A stretch of DNA of 64,000 nucleotides from Antiquaquibacter oligotrophicus (GTDB lineage Bacteria; Actinomycetota; Actinomycetes; Actinomycetales; Microbacteriaceae): assembly GCF_020535405.1 (NCBI RefSeq), contig NZ_CP085036.1, forward strand, positions 1,550,001 through 1,614,000. Reading direction: 5' to 3'. The notes below the pieces were generated by a model. The model was not told where the DNA came from and searched no databases. It saw nothing but the letters and a program-made list of their open reading frames with translations. A program made the position numbers and the translations under genes. Below, one piece after another: positions 1 through 7,906 of this stretch (position 1 is the first letter of the stretch; each line of letters opens with the position of its first letter).

Positions 1-126
1 GGCGCGATGCTGTCCCGTCACCACGACATCGACGTCGACACCCGGCGTCGACTCGAGGGAGGTAATGACGGGGGCGACCTTGATCGCCTCAGGGCGCGTA
101 CCGTAGACGACCATCACGCGGGGCAC
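1..126 (-). CDS. wecB: UDP-N-acetylglucosamine 2-epimerase, N-terminal part only
   Basis: Only the first 42 codons are in the window; the gene runs off the left edge. Residues 9-16 read GTRPEAIK, the signature that opens the WecB/MnaA family. This cytoplasmic enzyme interconverts UDP-GlcNAc and UDP-ManNAc for cell-wall or capsule polysaccharide. The GTG at 126 is chosen because GAGGAG lies about 6 nt upstream; an in-frame ATG four codons later is an alternative. The family call rests on the short but highly characteristic signature; the catalytic half cannot be seen. Confidence 0.85.
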   Translation of the reverse strand, partial: MPRVMVVYGTRPEAIKVAPVITSLESTPGVDVDVVVTGQHRA

Positions 127-169
127 GGGTGGCTCCTCGGCGAGACTCTTGCGGCATTCGCGGCCCCGG

Positions 170-223
170 AAAAAACTAAGGGGGCCGGTGCCGCCTTGCT
201 GGGGACTCCGCGGCACCGGCCCC
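170..223 (-). terminator. Rho-independent terminator after the sigma factor gene
   Basis: A perfect 14-bp inverted repeat (181-194 with 210-223, 15-nt loop) is followed on the minus strand, after a short spacer, by six T (170-175). It lies between the stop of the sigma gene (320) and the start of wecB (126), so it separates the two same-strand units. Confidence 0.8.
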
Positions 224-319
224 TGGTCCCGATCACTCGGGGCTGAAGCAAGGGGCACTTCACCAGACAAGACTCGGAACCCACGTGGCTATGACGCGAC
301 TTTCCAAACTTTTTTTGGA

Positions 320-1366
320 TCAAGGTGTGACGGAGACCGGGGCGGGCATCGGAGCCCCCGGCGCGGGGTCGAGAGCGCGCGAGAATCCGATGGCGAGACT
401 GCCCACGAGGATGACCGAACCGATGATCGCGACGAGCATCGCGCGCCTACCGACGACCATCGCGAGGGAGAACGTTCCGATGAGGGCGGGAGCCATCGCG
501 TCATTGTGCGCGGCGGTTTCTGCGGCTTCGGGAAGCGACGGAAGGATCGACTCGGCCATTGCCGTCATGGAGGGCTGCGTGAGCGTCTGGAGGTAGCCGA
601 CGCCGGCAACCCCGCCGAGGACGAGCGGGATCATGACAAACGCGAGGCGCGACCCGATCTCCTCGATCTCCGCGGAGACCAGGAGGCACTTCGTGCACTC
701 GCCCAGATGGCGCTCGATGCGAGCGGTGTCGCGAGACCCGAGGCTGCGCCGTGCGTATCCGCCCATCTTCGACGTCGCCCACTGGCACTCGTCCGAGTTG
801 CCATCGTCGCCCACGTGAGCCTGAAGCCAGGTCTGGCGGAGGCCCTCGCGAGCACGCAGGGCAAGCGCCGCGACACCGTTGGCCGAAATGCCCATGAGCG
901 GGGCGACCTCGTGGGGGTCCATGCCCTCGATCTCCGTGTACCAGAGCACGGTCTGCCAGCGTTCCGGCAACGCACGGAAGGCCTTGGTGGTGATCGAACG
1001 CTCCAGCGCAACGAGCATCTGATCCGATTCGTGACGCGGATCCACCGGGTCTTCGTACAACGGGTCGGTTGCGAGCTTCGCCGCGGCGGCACTGCGCGTC
1101 ATGGCGACATTGCGGATGACCGAATACAGGTAGGGGCGGAACGCCGACGTCGGCCCCTTGCCGGCGAGCAACTGCTGGTACACCCGCAGGTACGCCTCAG
1201 AAATGAGGTCGTCTGGTTCGATGGTGCGCGAGAACTGCTGAGCCGCGCGGTAGGCGGGGCGGTAGTGGCGCTGCCAGAGTTCGCCAAAGGCACGTGTGTC
1301 ACCAGAGCGGATGCGTTCGATGAGTTCGGCATCCGACGTGACGGTTGCGACGTCAGTCTCGAGCAT
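320..1366 (-). CDS. ECF sigma factor with fused C-terminal zinc-finger and membrane anti-sigma-like domain
   Basis: 348 aa. Residues ~15-90 form a sigma-70 region 2 and ~124-180 a region 4 helix-turn-helix, as in ECF sigma factors. The protein then continues: a ZAS-like zinc finger with H220-x3-C224-x2-C227 and an upstream C194, two predicted membrane segments (~240-258 and ~308-328), and a Pro-rich tail. Plain ECF factors are ~180-200 aa. The extension resembles an anti-sigma factor fused in cis, as known for a few actinobacterial ECF groups with zinc-finger/TM tails. No separate anti-sigma gene is nearby, which fits self-regulation. Start: ATG at 1366 after GAGGGGGG. The target promoters are unknown. 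Confidence 0.88.
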   Translation of the reverse strand: MLETDVATVTSDAELIERIRSGDTRAFGELWQRHYRPAYRAAQQFSRTIEPDDLISEAYLRVYQQLLAGKGPTSAFRPYLYSVIRNVAMTRSAAAAKLATDPLYEDPVDPRHESDQMLVALERSITTKAFRALPERWQTVLWYTEIEGMDPHEVAPLMGISANGVAALALRAREGLRQTWLQAHVGDDGNSDECQWATSKMGGYARRSLGSRDTARIERHLGECTKCLLVSAEIEEIGSRLAFVMIPLVLGGVAGVGYLQTLTQPSMTAMAESILPSLPEAAETAAHNDAMAPALIGTFSLAMVVGRRAMLVAIIGSVILVGSLAIGFSRALDPAPGAPMPAPVSVTP

Positions 1367-1417
1367 GAGCCCCCCTCGGAGAATTCTATCGAGCGGGGGG
1401 CCGCACGGGAAGGTTTC

Positions 1418-2113
1418 TCAGAAGAGTCGGCTGTGCGAATCGTCGAGGCCACGCATGGCGTCGTAGTCGAGCACGAGGCATCGGATGCCACGATCCTCGG
1501 CGAGCACGCGCGCTTGTGGTTTGATCTCCTGCGCGGCGAAGACCCCGGCCACGGGTGCCAGCAGCGGGTCGCGGTTCATGAGTTCCAGATACCGCGTAAG
1601 TTGTTCGACCCCGTCGATGTCGCCGCGACGCTTGATCTCCACCGCGACACTTCGGCCGTCGGCATCCGTTGCGAGGATGTCGACCGGGCCGATCGCGGTC
1701 ATGTACTCACGGCGCACCAGGCGGTGCCCGTCGCCGAGGAGCTCGATCTGCTCGGCGAGGAGCTTCTGGAGGTGGGCTTCGACGCCGTCCTTCTGCAGCC
1801 CCGGGTCGATGCCGAGCTCGTGTTTGCTGTCGTGGAGGATCTCGTGGATGGAGATCACGAGGAGGTCGGCGGTTTTCGCCTGCGCGACCTTCCAGATCTC
1901 GGTCACGCCCGCCTCGAGTTGCTCCTCGTCCGGCTCGATAGACGACACCGTGCAGGGCGGGCTCATCCAGTTGAGCGGTTTGTAGCTGAGCGAGTCGGAG
2001 TGCACGAGCACACTGCCATCCGCTTTGAGCAGAAGGAGTCGGGTCGCGAGGGGGAGGTGTGCGCTCAGCCGCCCGGCGTAGTCGACCGAGCAGCGGGCGA
2101 TGACGAGTCTCAT
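1418..2113 (-). CDS. nucS: Mismatch-specific endonuclease NucS (EndoMS)
   Basis: 231 aa, normal for the family. NucS/EndoMS cuts both strands at mismatches and provides the non-MutS mismatch repair of Actinobacteria and some Archaea. The C-terminal nuclease half shows the D-x13-E-x-K core: D145, E159, K161. The C-terminus ends SRLF, similar to the short hydrophobic beta-clamp-binding tail known for this family. The reading frame is open further upstream, but the family N-terminus ([12 protein letters not shown]) begins at 2113, and a TAGCGT -10 hexamer sits 7 nt before that ATG. It is the gene upstream of the sigma factor on the same strand (51-nt gap). Confidence 0.93.
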   Translation of the reverse strand: MRLVIARCSVDYAGRLSAHLPLATRLLLLKADGSVLVHSDSLSYKPLNWMSPPCTVSSIEPDEEQLEAGVTEIWKVAQAKTADLLVISIHEILHDSKHELGIDPGLQKDGVEAHLQKLLAEQIELLGDGHRLVRREYMTAIGPVDILATDADGRSVAVEIKRRGDIDGVEQLTRYLELMNRDPLLAPVAGVFAAQEIKPQARVLAEDRGIRCLVLDYDAMRGLDDSHSRLF

Positions 2114-2120
2114 TGGTTCA

Positions 2121-2126
2121 ACGCTA
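2121..2126 (-). promoter_or_regulatory. -10 hexamer of nucS (leaderless)
   Basis: TAGCGT on the minus strand, 7 nt before the ATG at 2113. It implies transcription starts at or next to the start codon. Confidence 0.55.
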
Positions 2127-2130
2127 GCGG

Positions 2131-2213
2131 ACCCAAATGCAGGAGATTCGGCGCAGGATGCTCGGCCAGCGCGGTTCTGGGGCGCCGGTAGCCCCGAACT
2201 CCTGCATTTGGGA
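2131..2213. repeat. ~85-bp palindromic dispersed repeat, copy A
   Basis: The arms CCCAAATGCAGGAG (2132-2145) and its exact complement (2199-2212) enclose ~53 nt that includes GGATGCTCGGCCAGCGC. A second copy lies at 4048-4131 with the same core and the same arms apart from base changes that keep pairing. Copy A sits between the TetR stop and the nucS promoter, on the minus-strand transcript of both. Confidence 0.8.
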
Positions 2214-2259
2214 TCGGGCGGGGTTAGGACAGGTGCGGCTCGCGCGCTCGGGAGCGCAC

Positions 2260-2820
2260 TCAGGGGTGTAGAGAGCGAAGAAGATCGAGTGCTTCGGTGA
2301 GGCACTCGTCGAACGGCCTGTCCTCGCCTTCCGCTATCCAGGTGGCGAACGCGAGGGCAAAGGCTCCGTCACCGCTCGTAGCCGCGAGAGCCGCAGTGCG
2401 GGGCGGAACGCCGCGGGCCACGAGTCCGGCGGAGAGAGCCTCGGTGAGGCGAATCCGTTTGAGCGACTCGCGCTCGACGAGCGCTGGACTCGACGTGATG
2501 ATTGCCTGTCGCGCGCGCGAGTGCTCGCGCTTGCCGTCGGGAAAAAACGTCGCGCCCCCGCGAAGTGCGTCCTCGACGAGTGCCATGGGTTGCGTCGCGG
2601 GCGACGACTCGAGTGCGTTTACAAAGAGAGCGTTGTACTCCTCTTGAGAGCTGAAAAGCGCTTCGCGCTTGTCCGTGAAGTATCGGAAGAAGGTGCGCTC
2701 CGTTACACCCGCCGCCGCAGCGATGTCGCCAACCGTTACGGCGTCGAATCCGCGCTCGGTGAAGAGTGCGATCGCGGCGTGTTTGAGTCGACCCCGTGCA
2801 TCCTCAGGCCAGCGTCCCAT
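2260..2820 (-). CDS. TetR/AcrR family transcriptional regulator
   Basis: 186 aa. The N-terminal TetR helix-turn-helix is clear (about residues 8-50, with [10 protein letters not shown] as the recognition-helix end); the C-terminal ligand domain is unassigned. It is divergent from an SDR-type gene at 2912. A perfect operator-like palindrome (2863-2888) lies between them, so it most likely represses itself and that gene. The start is placed at ATG 2820 because a TAGCAT hexamer ends 7 nt upstream, the leaderless spacing seen throughout the window; ATG 2829, three codons earlier, overlaps that hexamer. Confidence 0.9.
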   Translation of the reverse strand: MGRWPEDARGRLKHAAIALFTERGFDAVTVGDIAAAAGVTERTFFRYFTDKREALFSSQEEYNALFVNALESSPATQPMALVEDALRGGATFFPDGKREHSRARQAIITSSPALVERESLKRIRLTEALSAGLVARGVPPRTAALAATSGDGAFALAFATWIAEGEDRPFDECLTEALDLLRSLHP

Positions 2821-2862
2821 GCGCTCCATGCTACCGGCGAAGTTCCGAGTGATGACAGGTTC

Positions 2863-2888
2863 TGACATCACGGCGTACAGTGATGTCA
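2863..2888. promoter_or_regulatory. Operator between TetR and SDR genes
   Basis: Perfect 9-bp arms TGACATCAC and GTGATGTCA with an 8-bp spacer, centred between the divergent starts at 2820 and 2912. Further TGACA half-sites lie at 2853 and 2894. This is the position and form expected for the TetR-family protein's binding site. Confidence 0.7.
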
Positions 2889-2911
2889 CACACTGACATG
2901 AGGAGAAGCCG

Positions 2912-3805
2912 ATGCGTGTTTTTGTCACGGGCGGAACCGGGTGGATTGGGTCCGCCGCCGTCGAGGAACTTCGGACAAGAGGACACGACGTCCTCGCCCT
3001 CGCGAGGACGGAATCGGCGGCGACCGCGCTCGCGGGAAATGGCATGACCGTACTTCGGGGGGATCTCGACGACGCGGAGGCGTTGCGTCGAGGAGCGACG
3101 GAGTCGGATGCCGTGCTGCACCTCGCAAACAAGCACGACTGGGCGCATCCGGAGGAATCCAATCGAGCCGAACGTTTCGCGGTAGGCGCCCTCGCCGATG
3201 CGCTAGTCGACACCGGAAAAACATTCGTGCTCGCATCCGGCCTGCTCTTTCCCGGCCTCGACCGCCCCGCGCGCGAATCCGACATCAACCCCGCCGTTGG
3301 CCCCGAATCGCTGCGAGGGGGAAGCGAGAATCTTGCACTGGAATACGTCGAGCGAGGGGTCGGAACGGTGGCGCTTCGGTTCGCCCCGACCGTGCACGGG
3401 CGCGGAGACACGGGATTCGTTGCTCAGCTTGTCGCAGCGGCCAGACGTGCACACTCGTCGGGCTTCGTCGGTGACGGGTCTGCGGCGTGGGCCGCGGTTC
3501 ACCGTCGGGATGCAGCGCGCCTGATCGCGCTCGCACTCGAGGGCGCCGCGCCCGGCTCCCGAATCCACGCCGTGGCGGAGAGCCGGGTATCGACTCGGGC
3601 GATCGCGGAGGCGATCGGGCGCACTCTTGAGGTTCCGACAGTCTCGGTGAACCCTTCCCGAGCCGTCGAGCATTTCGGTTTCGTCGGGAGGTTCTTCTCC
3701 GCCGATGTCACCGCGACGAGCGACGCAACACGTGCGCTCCTCGGGTGGACTCCTCGGGATTCGGGTCTCATCGCCGACATCGAGGGCGGGGCGTACAGCG
3801 AATGA
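2912..3805 (+). CDS. NAD(P)-dependent epimerase/dehydratase-like protein (extended/atypical SDR)
   Basis: 297 aa. The N-terminus carries TGGTGWIG (residues 6-13), the nucleotide-binding glycine motif of extended/atypical SDRs. The remainder is an NAD-dependent epimerase-like fold. The substrate cannot be deduced. It has a good ribosome site (AGGAG, 6 nt before the ATG), is divergent from the TetR gene across a clear operator, and overlaps the next gene by 4 nt, so the pair is co-transcribed and probably induced by the TetR ligand. Confidence 0.85.
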   Translation: MRVFVTGGTGWIGSAAVEELRTRGHDVLALARTESAATALAGNGMTVLRGDLDDAEALRRGATESDAVLHLANKHDWAHPEESNRAERFAVGALADALVDTGKTFVLASGLLFPGLDRPARESDINPAVGPESLRGGSENLALEYVERGVGTVALRFAPTVHGRGDTGFVAQLVAAARRAHSSGFVGDGSAAWAAVHRRDAARLIALALEGAAPGSRIHAVAESRVSTRAIAEAIGRTLEVPTVSVNPSRAVEHFGFVGRFFSADVTATSDATRALLGWTPRDSGLIADIEGGAYSE

Positions 3806-4044
3806 CGCCGCCGCCGCGCTGGAAGTTGGCGATCCTGACCTGGATCGGCGTCTACCCGAGCATCACCGTTCTCCTGGTCGTGCTCGGTCCGTTTCTGTTC
3901 GAACTGCCGATCCCCGTCGTCACCCTCGTCCTCTCGGTCACCCTCGTCGCACTCCTGAGCTTCGTGATCATGCCGCTCCTGACGCGAGTTTTCCGCCCCT
4001 GGCTCACGCGACGCGCACCAACCGCCGACGCCGATCGCGACTAG
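3802..4044 (+). CDS. Small two-TM membrane protein
   Basis: 80 aa with two predicted membrane helices (about 10-32 and 36-60) and an R-P-W end after the second helix. It resembles the C-terminal membrane part of proteins in which an antibiotic-biosynthesis-monooxygenase domain is followed by such a hairpin, but the monooxygenase part is absent here. The start is the ATG overlapping the SDR stop (ATGA), so translation is coupled. Function unknown. Confidence 0.75.
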   Translation: MTPPPRWKLAILTWIGVYPSITVLLVVLGPFLFELPIPVVTLVLSVTLVALLSFVIMPLLTRVFRPWLTRRAPTADADRD

Positions 4045-4047
4045 CGA

Positions 4048-4131
4048 TCCCAAATACAGGAGATGTGGCGGGGGATGCTCGGCCAGCGCCGTTTAGGCGC
4101 ATCCGCGGCCCCCGAGTTCCTGTATTTGGGA
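4048..4131. repeat. ~85-bp palindromic dispersed repeat, copy B
   Basis: Arms at 4047-4061 and 4118-4132 are exact complements over 15 bp (ATCCCAAATACAGGA). The loop carries GGATGCTCGGCCAGCGC, as in copy A at 2131-2213. Relative to copy A, the arm reads ATAC instead of ATGC and the opposite arm reads GTAT instead of GCAT, so the pairing is kept. It lies between two convergent genes (stops at 4044 and 4179), where a folded RNA could also act as a terminator. Confidence 0.8.
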
Positions 4132-4178
4132 TGTGAGGGAGCGCAAATGTGAACTAAGAAGTGACGAGAGTGCGGAAC

Positions 4179-4469
4179 CTAACGTCGTAGGTCTTCTTCT
4201 GTGATGACACCCAATCTCAACGCAATTCCCTGCTGCCTCGCGAGGATAGCGCTGCGGTTGTAGTTCAGAACCATCACGAGCACGAATGACGCGATCAGGG
4301 AGATGACGAGCACTCCATACGCTTGGTTGAATCCCGCAGCCAGCGCAGTGATCACCGCCGCGACATAGACGAAAAAGCGCACAACTCCGATCAAATTGAA
4401 TCTGCCGCGAAGCTGCATGAACTCTGGGTTGGATAGCAGCACTCGGTTTGCTTGCTCAGGGTTGATCAC
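4179..4469 (-). CDS. Hypothetical two-TM protein
   Basis: 96 aa from GTG 4469, chosen because GGGAG precedes it by 5 nt; an in-frame TTG at 4493 would add 8 residues. Two hydrophobic helices (about residues 25-65) are separated by a very short turn and flanked by charged ends (C-terminus EEDLRR). I do not recognise a family. The gene and the ~260 bp upstream look more AT-rich than the neighbouring genes, which may mark recent acquisition or low expression constraint. Confidence 0.6.
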   Translation of the reverse strand: MINPEQANRVLLSNPEFMQLRGRFNLIGVVRFFVYVAAVITALAAGFNQAYGVLVISLIASFVLVMVLNYNRSAILARQQGIALRLGVITEEDLRR

Positions 4470-4727
4470 TTCAGCTCCCGCTTCTCGAATCAATGCACGT
4501 TATCGAAGCGTACTCATAATTGGATTATCTCTGCGACGGCAGGGTGGGACGAGCCCAGATGTGGAAGCCACGTCAGCGGAGCTGGCCGTGATCATTTCCT
4601 TGCACGACGGCCCACCGAATGCCTACCGCATGAAGGTGGGGAGCTGGTGAAGAGGTTTCCTCGACGTGGCGCAGAAAAGGCGCCGGACCGTAAAGTGCGC
4701 CGACCTGAGATTTACCCTCTCGCGCTC

Positions 4728-5966
4728 TTAGCGCGGCAGGTTGGGGTCGGCGAAGGTGTCGGTGCTCGTTGTGGCATCCGCGCGCTCTCGTGCGGCGCTC
4801 GCCACAATGCCGCCGGCAACACACAGCACGAGCACCACGAGGAGCGCGTTGAGGATGCCCACGTTCTGGCCGAGCACTCCGATGAGCGGCGGGCCAGCGA
4901 GGAAGGCCAGGTAGCCGATCGTCGCGACGGCACTCACGCGTGCGGCGGCCGTCTTGGGGTCGTCGGCCGCGGCCGACATGCCGATCGGGAACCCGAGCGC
5001 CGAGCCGAGGCCCCACGCGGCGGCACCGATCGTGGCGATGATCGGGTCGGGGACGATGATCACAACAAGAAGGCCCAGCCCCGCGACGAGGAAGGATGCC
5101 CGCAGCACCGGAACACGTCCGAAGCGGTTCAGCAGCACAACCCCTCCGAGGCGGCCCGCGGTCATCGCCGTGACGAAGACACCGAAAACGAGCGCACCGG
5201 ACGCTTCGGTCACGTGGTGGCCGTCGACCATGGCGATGGTCAGCCAGTCGTTTGCCGAGCCCTCGGCGAAGGCTGCGGCGAGCACAACGAGTCCGATGAG
5301 GATGGTGCGCGGGTCGCGCCAGATGGAGAGGCGTCCGCGCCACGTGAGGGAGCTGTCATCCTCTGCGCTGGACTCCGCTTCGCCGGAATCGTTCTGGAGG
5401 AACCTGTAGGAGACGAGGGTGACTGTGACCATGATGGCCGCGACGATCGCCATGTGGATGGCGACGGGAAGAGCGACCGCGGCCGCGAGCGCGCCGACCG
5501 CGGCTCCGATCATCGTTCCAAAGCTGAAGAACGCGTGGAAGATCGGCATGATCGCTTTGCCGAGCGCACGTTCGTTGGCGGCGCCCGAGACGTTCATCGC
5601 AACGTCGGTGATGCCGGCAGCCGAGCCGAAGACGAACAGTCCGATCCAGGCGACCGCGAAGATGCCGAACTGGGCGCCGATGCCTGCCACGGTGATGCCC
5701 GTCGAGACGACGATGAGTCCCGCCAGCACGCTCGCGCGCGCGCCGAAGCGCGCGATCAGGTGGCTCGAGAAGAGGAGGCCAACAATTGAGCCGGAGGCGA
5801 GCCCGAACATGAGGATGCCCACTTGGTCGAGTTCGATGCCGAGGGCGTCTCGTACCGACGGTAGTCGCGACACCCACGACGCGAGCGCGATGCCGGCGAG
5901 GGCGAAAACGGCGAACGTCGCATTACGCCACGCGAGGAGCTGGGGGCGGGCGAAAGTGCTGGTCAT
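4728..5966 (-). CDS. MFS transporter
   Basis: 412 aa from ATG 5966 (a second in-frame ATG at 5972 adds two residues). Twelve hydrophobic segments span the whole length, with a charged central loop at about 198-225 splitting two six-helix halves, as in the major facilitator superfamily. The sequence style is that of the YbjJ/fucose-permease-like branch, but the substrate is not identifiable. It is divergent from a LacI-family repressor at 6039, with tandem palindromes between them, so it is probably repressed by that protein and induced by a small sugar-like ligand. Confidence 0.88.
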   Translation of the reverse strand: MTSTFARPQLLAWRNATFAVFALAGIALASWVSRLPSVRDALGIELDQVGILMFGLASGSIVGLLFSSHLIARFGARASVLAGLIVVSTGITVAGIGAQFGIFAVAWIGLFVFGSAAGITDVAMNVSGAANERALGKAIMPIFHAFFSFGTMIGAAVGALAAAVALPVAIHMAIVAAIMVTVTLVSYRFLQNDSGEAESSAEDDSSLTWRGRLSIWRDPRTILIGLVVLAAAFAEGSANDWLTIAMVDGHHVTEASGALVFGVFVTAMTAGRLGGVVLLNRFGRVPVLRASFLVAGLGLLVVIIVPDPIIATIGAAAWGLGSALGFPIGMSAAADDPKTAAARVSAVATIGYLAFLAGPPLIGVLGQNVGILNALLVVLVLCVAGGIVASAARERADATTSTDTFADPNLPR

Positions 5967-5983
5967 GGGCATCCGTCGGTCGT

Positions 5984-6023
5984 GCGAATTCGCTATCGAA
6001 TCGATTCGAGCGAATCGATTCGA
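5984..6023. promoter_or_regulatory. Tandem palindromic operators for the LacI-family repressor
   Basis: Three adjacent palindromes: GCGAATTCGC (5984-5993), TCGAATCGATTCGA (5996-6009) and CGAATCGATTCG (6011-6022). The last two share the core CGAATCGATTCG at 15-bp spacing. They fill the gap between the divergent MFS and LacI-family genes. Confidence 0.75.
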
Positions 6024-6038
6024 CTAAGCTACCAACCC

Positions 6039-7085
6039 ATGACGACCGAGGCAAGCCGGCCCACCCTCGCGTCCGTGGCCGCGCTCGCGGGCGTCTCGGC
6101 CTCGACGGCTTCACTCGCCTTCAGCGGGGCAGGGCCGGTCTCCGGCGCGACCCGCGACCGAGTGCTCGCCGCGGCACGCGAACTCGGCTACGCCGGCCCG
6201 GACCCCCGAGCACAGTCGCTGCGACGCGGACGGTCGGGAATCATCGGTGTGGTCATGGAGGATCGCCTGAGTGACGCGTTCCGCGATCCCGTGAACATCG
6301 CCATGCTCGACGGGGTCTCGGAAGAACTCGGGATTGCCGGATACTCCCTCCTGCTCCTGACGGACACCGGCGACAACCATGCGACTCTCGCCGCTGCCCC
6401 CGTCGACGGTGTCATCATGGTCGGCTGTAGTCGCGAGCTCGACGACCCAGTCACGGCGTTCCGTCAGCGCGGCATCCCCATCGTGGCGATCGAAGCCGAT
6501 CGAATGGACGGGGTGCTCCACATCGACCTGGACAATCGGGATGCCTCGGCGCGAGCGGCTCGCTACCTCCACGAGCTCGGCCACCGTCGAGTCGCGCTCG
6601 TGACCCTGCCGCTCGAGGGAACACACACGATCGGTCCGCTCACCGCGGAGGCCGAGGCGGCGAGCCGCGTTCACACAACCCTTGAGCGCATCCGCGGTGT
6701 TCGCGACGTCTTTTCGGAGGCGACGGGTGTTGTTGCCGGTGGCAGCTCTGTCGAGGACGGCCTCGTTGCCGGTCGGATGCTGTTGGCCGGGGACGAGCGG
6801 CCCAGTGCCGTGATCGCGCAGAGTGATCTGCTCGCGCTCGGTGTCATCCGTGCTGCCGAGGAGGCGGGACTCGCGGTGCCGGGTGATCTGAGTGTCATCG
6901 GCTTCGACGGTGTGCGTATCGAAGGTGCCGGTGACTACGAGCTCACCACGATGGCTCAGCCCTCGGTGGACAAGGGGCGAGCCGCGGGTCGCGCGGCGGT
7001 CGACCTCCTCGGTGACGGCGAGGCCGCTCCGGCGTCGTTCACGAGCGAGCTGCGCGTCGGCAACACAACGGCGCCGCCGCGTTAG
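6039..7085 (+). CDS. LacI family transcriptional repressor
   Basis: 348 aa. The N-terminal LacI helix-turn-helix (LASVAALAGVSASTASLAF, about residues 10-28) is followed by a periplasmic-binding-protein-like sensor domain to ~340, ending with the usual SVIGFDG and TTMAQP segments. The open frame extends upstream, but the family N-terminus begins at ATG 6039; a TAAGCT hexamer lies 8 nt before it. Divergent from the MFS transporter, with tandem operators between. Confidence 0.93.
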   Translation: MTTEASRPTLASVAALAGVSASTASLAFSGAGPVSGATRDRVLAAARELGYAGPDPRAQSLRRGRSGIIGVVMEDRLSDAFRDPVNIAMLDGVSEELGIAGYSLLLLTDTGDNHATLAAAPVDGVIMVGCSRELDDPVTAFRQRGIPIVAIEADRMDGVLHIDLDNRDASARAARYLHELGHRRVALVTLPLEGTHTIGPLTAEAEAASRVHTTLERIRGVRDVFSEATGVVAGGSSVEDGLVAGRMLLAGDERPSAVIAQSDLLALGVIRAAEEAGLAVPGDLSVIGFDGVRIEGAGDYELTTMAQPSVDKGRAAGRAAVDLLGDGEAAPASFTSELRVGNTTAPPR

Positions 7086-7090
7086 CGCCC

Positions 7091-7906
7091 CTATTTGAGA
7101 TGCTCTCCGTCGGGCGGGAGTGGTTCGCCGCCGAACGTCATCGGTAATCCCTGCCCAGTAAGGGGTGAGCGTCGATCCATGAGCTGTGCATGAACGTGCG
7201 GCTCGGTGCTGTTGCCGGAGTTGCCGCACAGGGCGATCACGTCCCCTGCCCGCACCCGATCGCCGACCTTCACGCGGATCGACCCGCGCTGCAGGTGCGC
7301 GACGAGGGCGAAAACCCCCGACTCGGCCTCGATGACAAGGTGGTTGCCGACGATGAAGCGCGGCCCGCCGAGTTCACGCGCTGCGCCCTCGACGAACATA
7401 TAGAGGAGCGCCGGCCAGTTCGATCGGGCGCGGTGGTCCCGCAGACCGTCGGATGCCGTCACGACAACCCCATCGACCATGGCGCGCACCGGTTGCCCGA
7501 AGGCGGGGTACTCCGCCGGGGCGCGGAAGGCGCGCCCCGAGGAGAACTGCGGTCGTGCGGTGTCGGGCGACTCCGGGTCGAGCACAAGATCGATCGCGTA
7601 CGCCTGGCCGTAAGCCCGCACGCCGTGGCTCGGTACCTTCGTGGTTGGGCTGTTCACGGCGAGCCACCTTCCGGTGACGGGCGCCGCGACATCCGTGGGC
7701 GGATGCTGCGGCAACAGCCGCCACCCCACCAACGCGAGGATGGCGACCAGCGCCAACCCTCCGATGCCCACACGAATGACGATCGTGGCGACGTCGCCGA
7801 GGCCGGGCGCGATGATCCGCAGCGGGATCGTGGCGAGAATCCCGATGACCGCCACAAGGAGGATGGCTCCTCGCACCCGGTAGAGGCCGAGCACGGCGCG
7901 CTTCAT
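7091..7906 (-). CDS. Membrane-anchored M23/LytM-like peptidase-fold protein
   Basis: 271 aa. Two N-terminal membrane helices (about 13-31 and 45-63) precede an M23 (LytM) fold. Visible metal-site elements are D106 (AIDLV), H204 and the H237-V-H239 motif. The first zinc ligand His normally found four residues before the Asp is not evident (sequence GQAYAID), so the active site may be incomplete. The start ATG 7906 overlaps the upstream ArsR-like gene by 4 nt, making a two-gene operon. M23 proteins usually cut peptidoglycan cross-bridges; here activity is uncertain. Confidence 0.8.
   Translation of the reverse strand: MKRAVLGLYRVRGAILLVAVIGILATIPLRIIAPGLGDVATIVIRVGIGGLALVAILALVGWRLLPQHPPTDVAAPVTGRWLAVNSPTTKVPSHGVRAYGQAYAIDLVLDPESPDTARPQFSSGRAFRAPAEYPAFGQPVRAMVDGVVVTASDGLRDHRARSNWPALLYMFVEGAARELGGPRFIVGNHLVIEAESGVFALVAHLQRGSIRVKVGDRVRAGDVIALCGNSGNSTEPHVHAQLMDRRSPLTGQGLPMTFGGEPLPPDGEHLK

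Noticed and set aside
149..2191. 680-codon open frame on the plus strand opposite sigma and nucS
   Set aside because: Arg/His/Asp-rich antisense shadow of two well-supported minus-strand genes; no family resemblance and no start signal.
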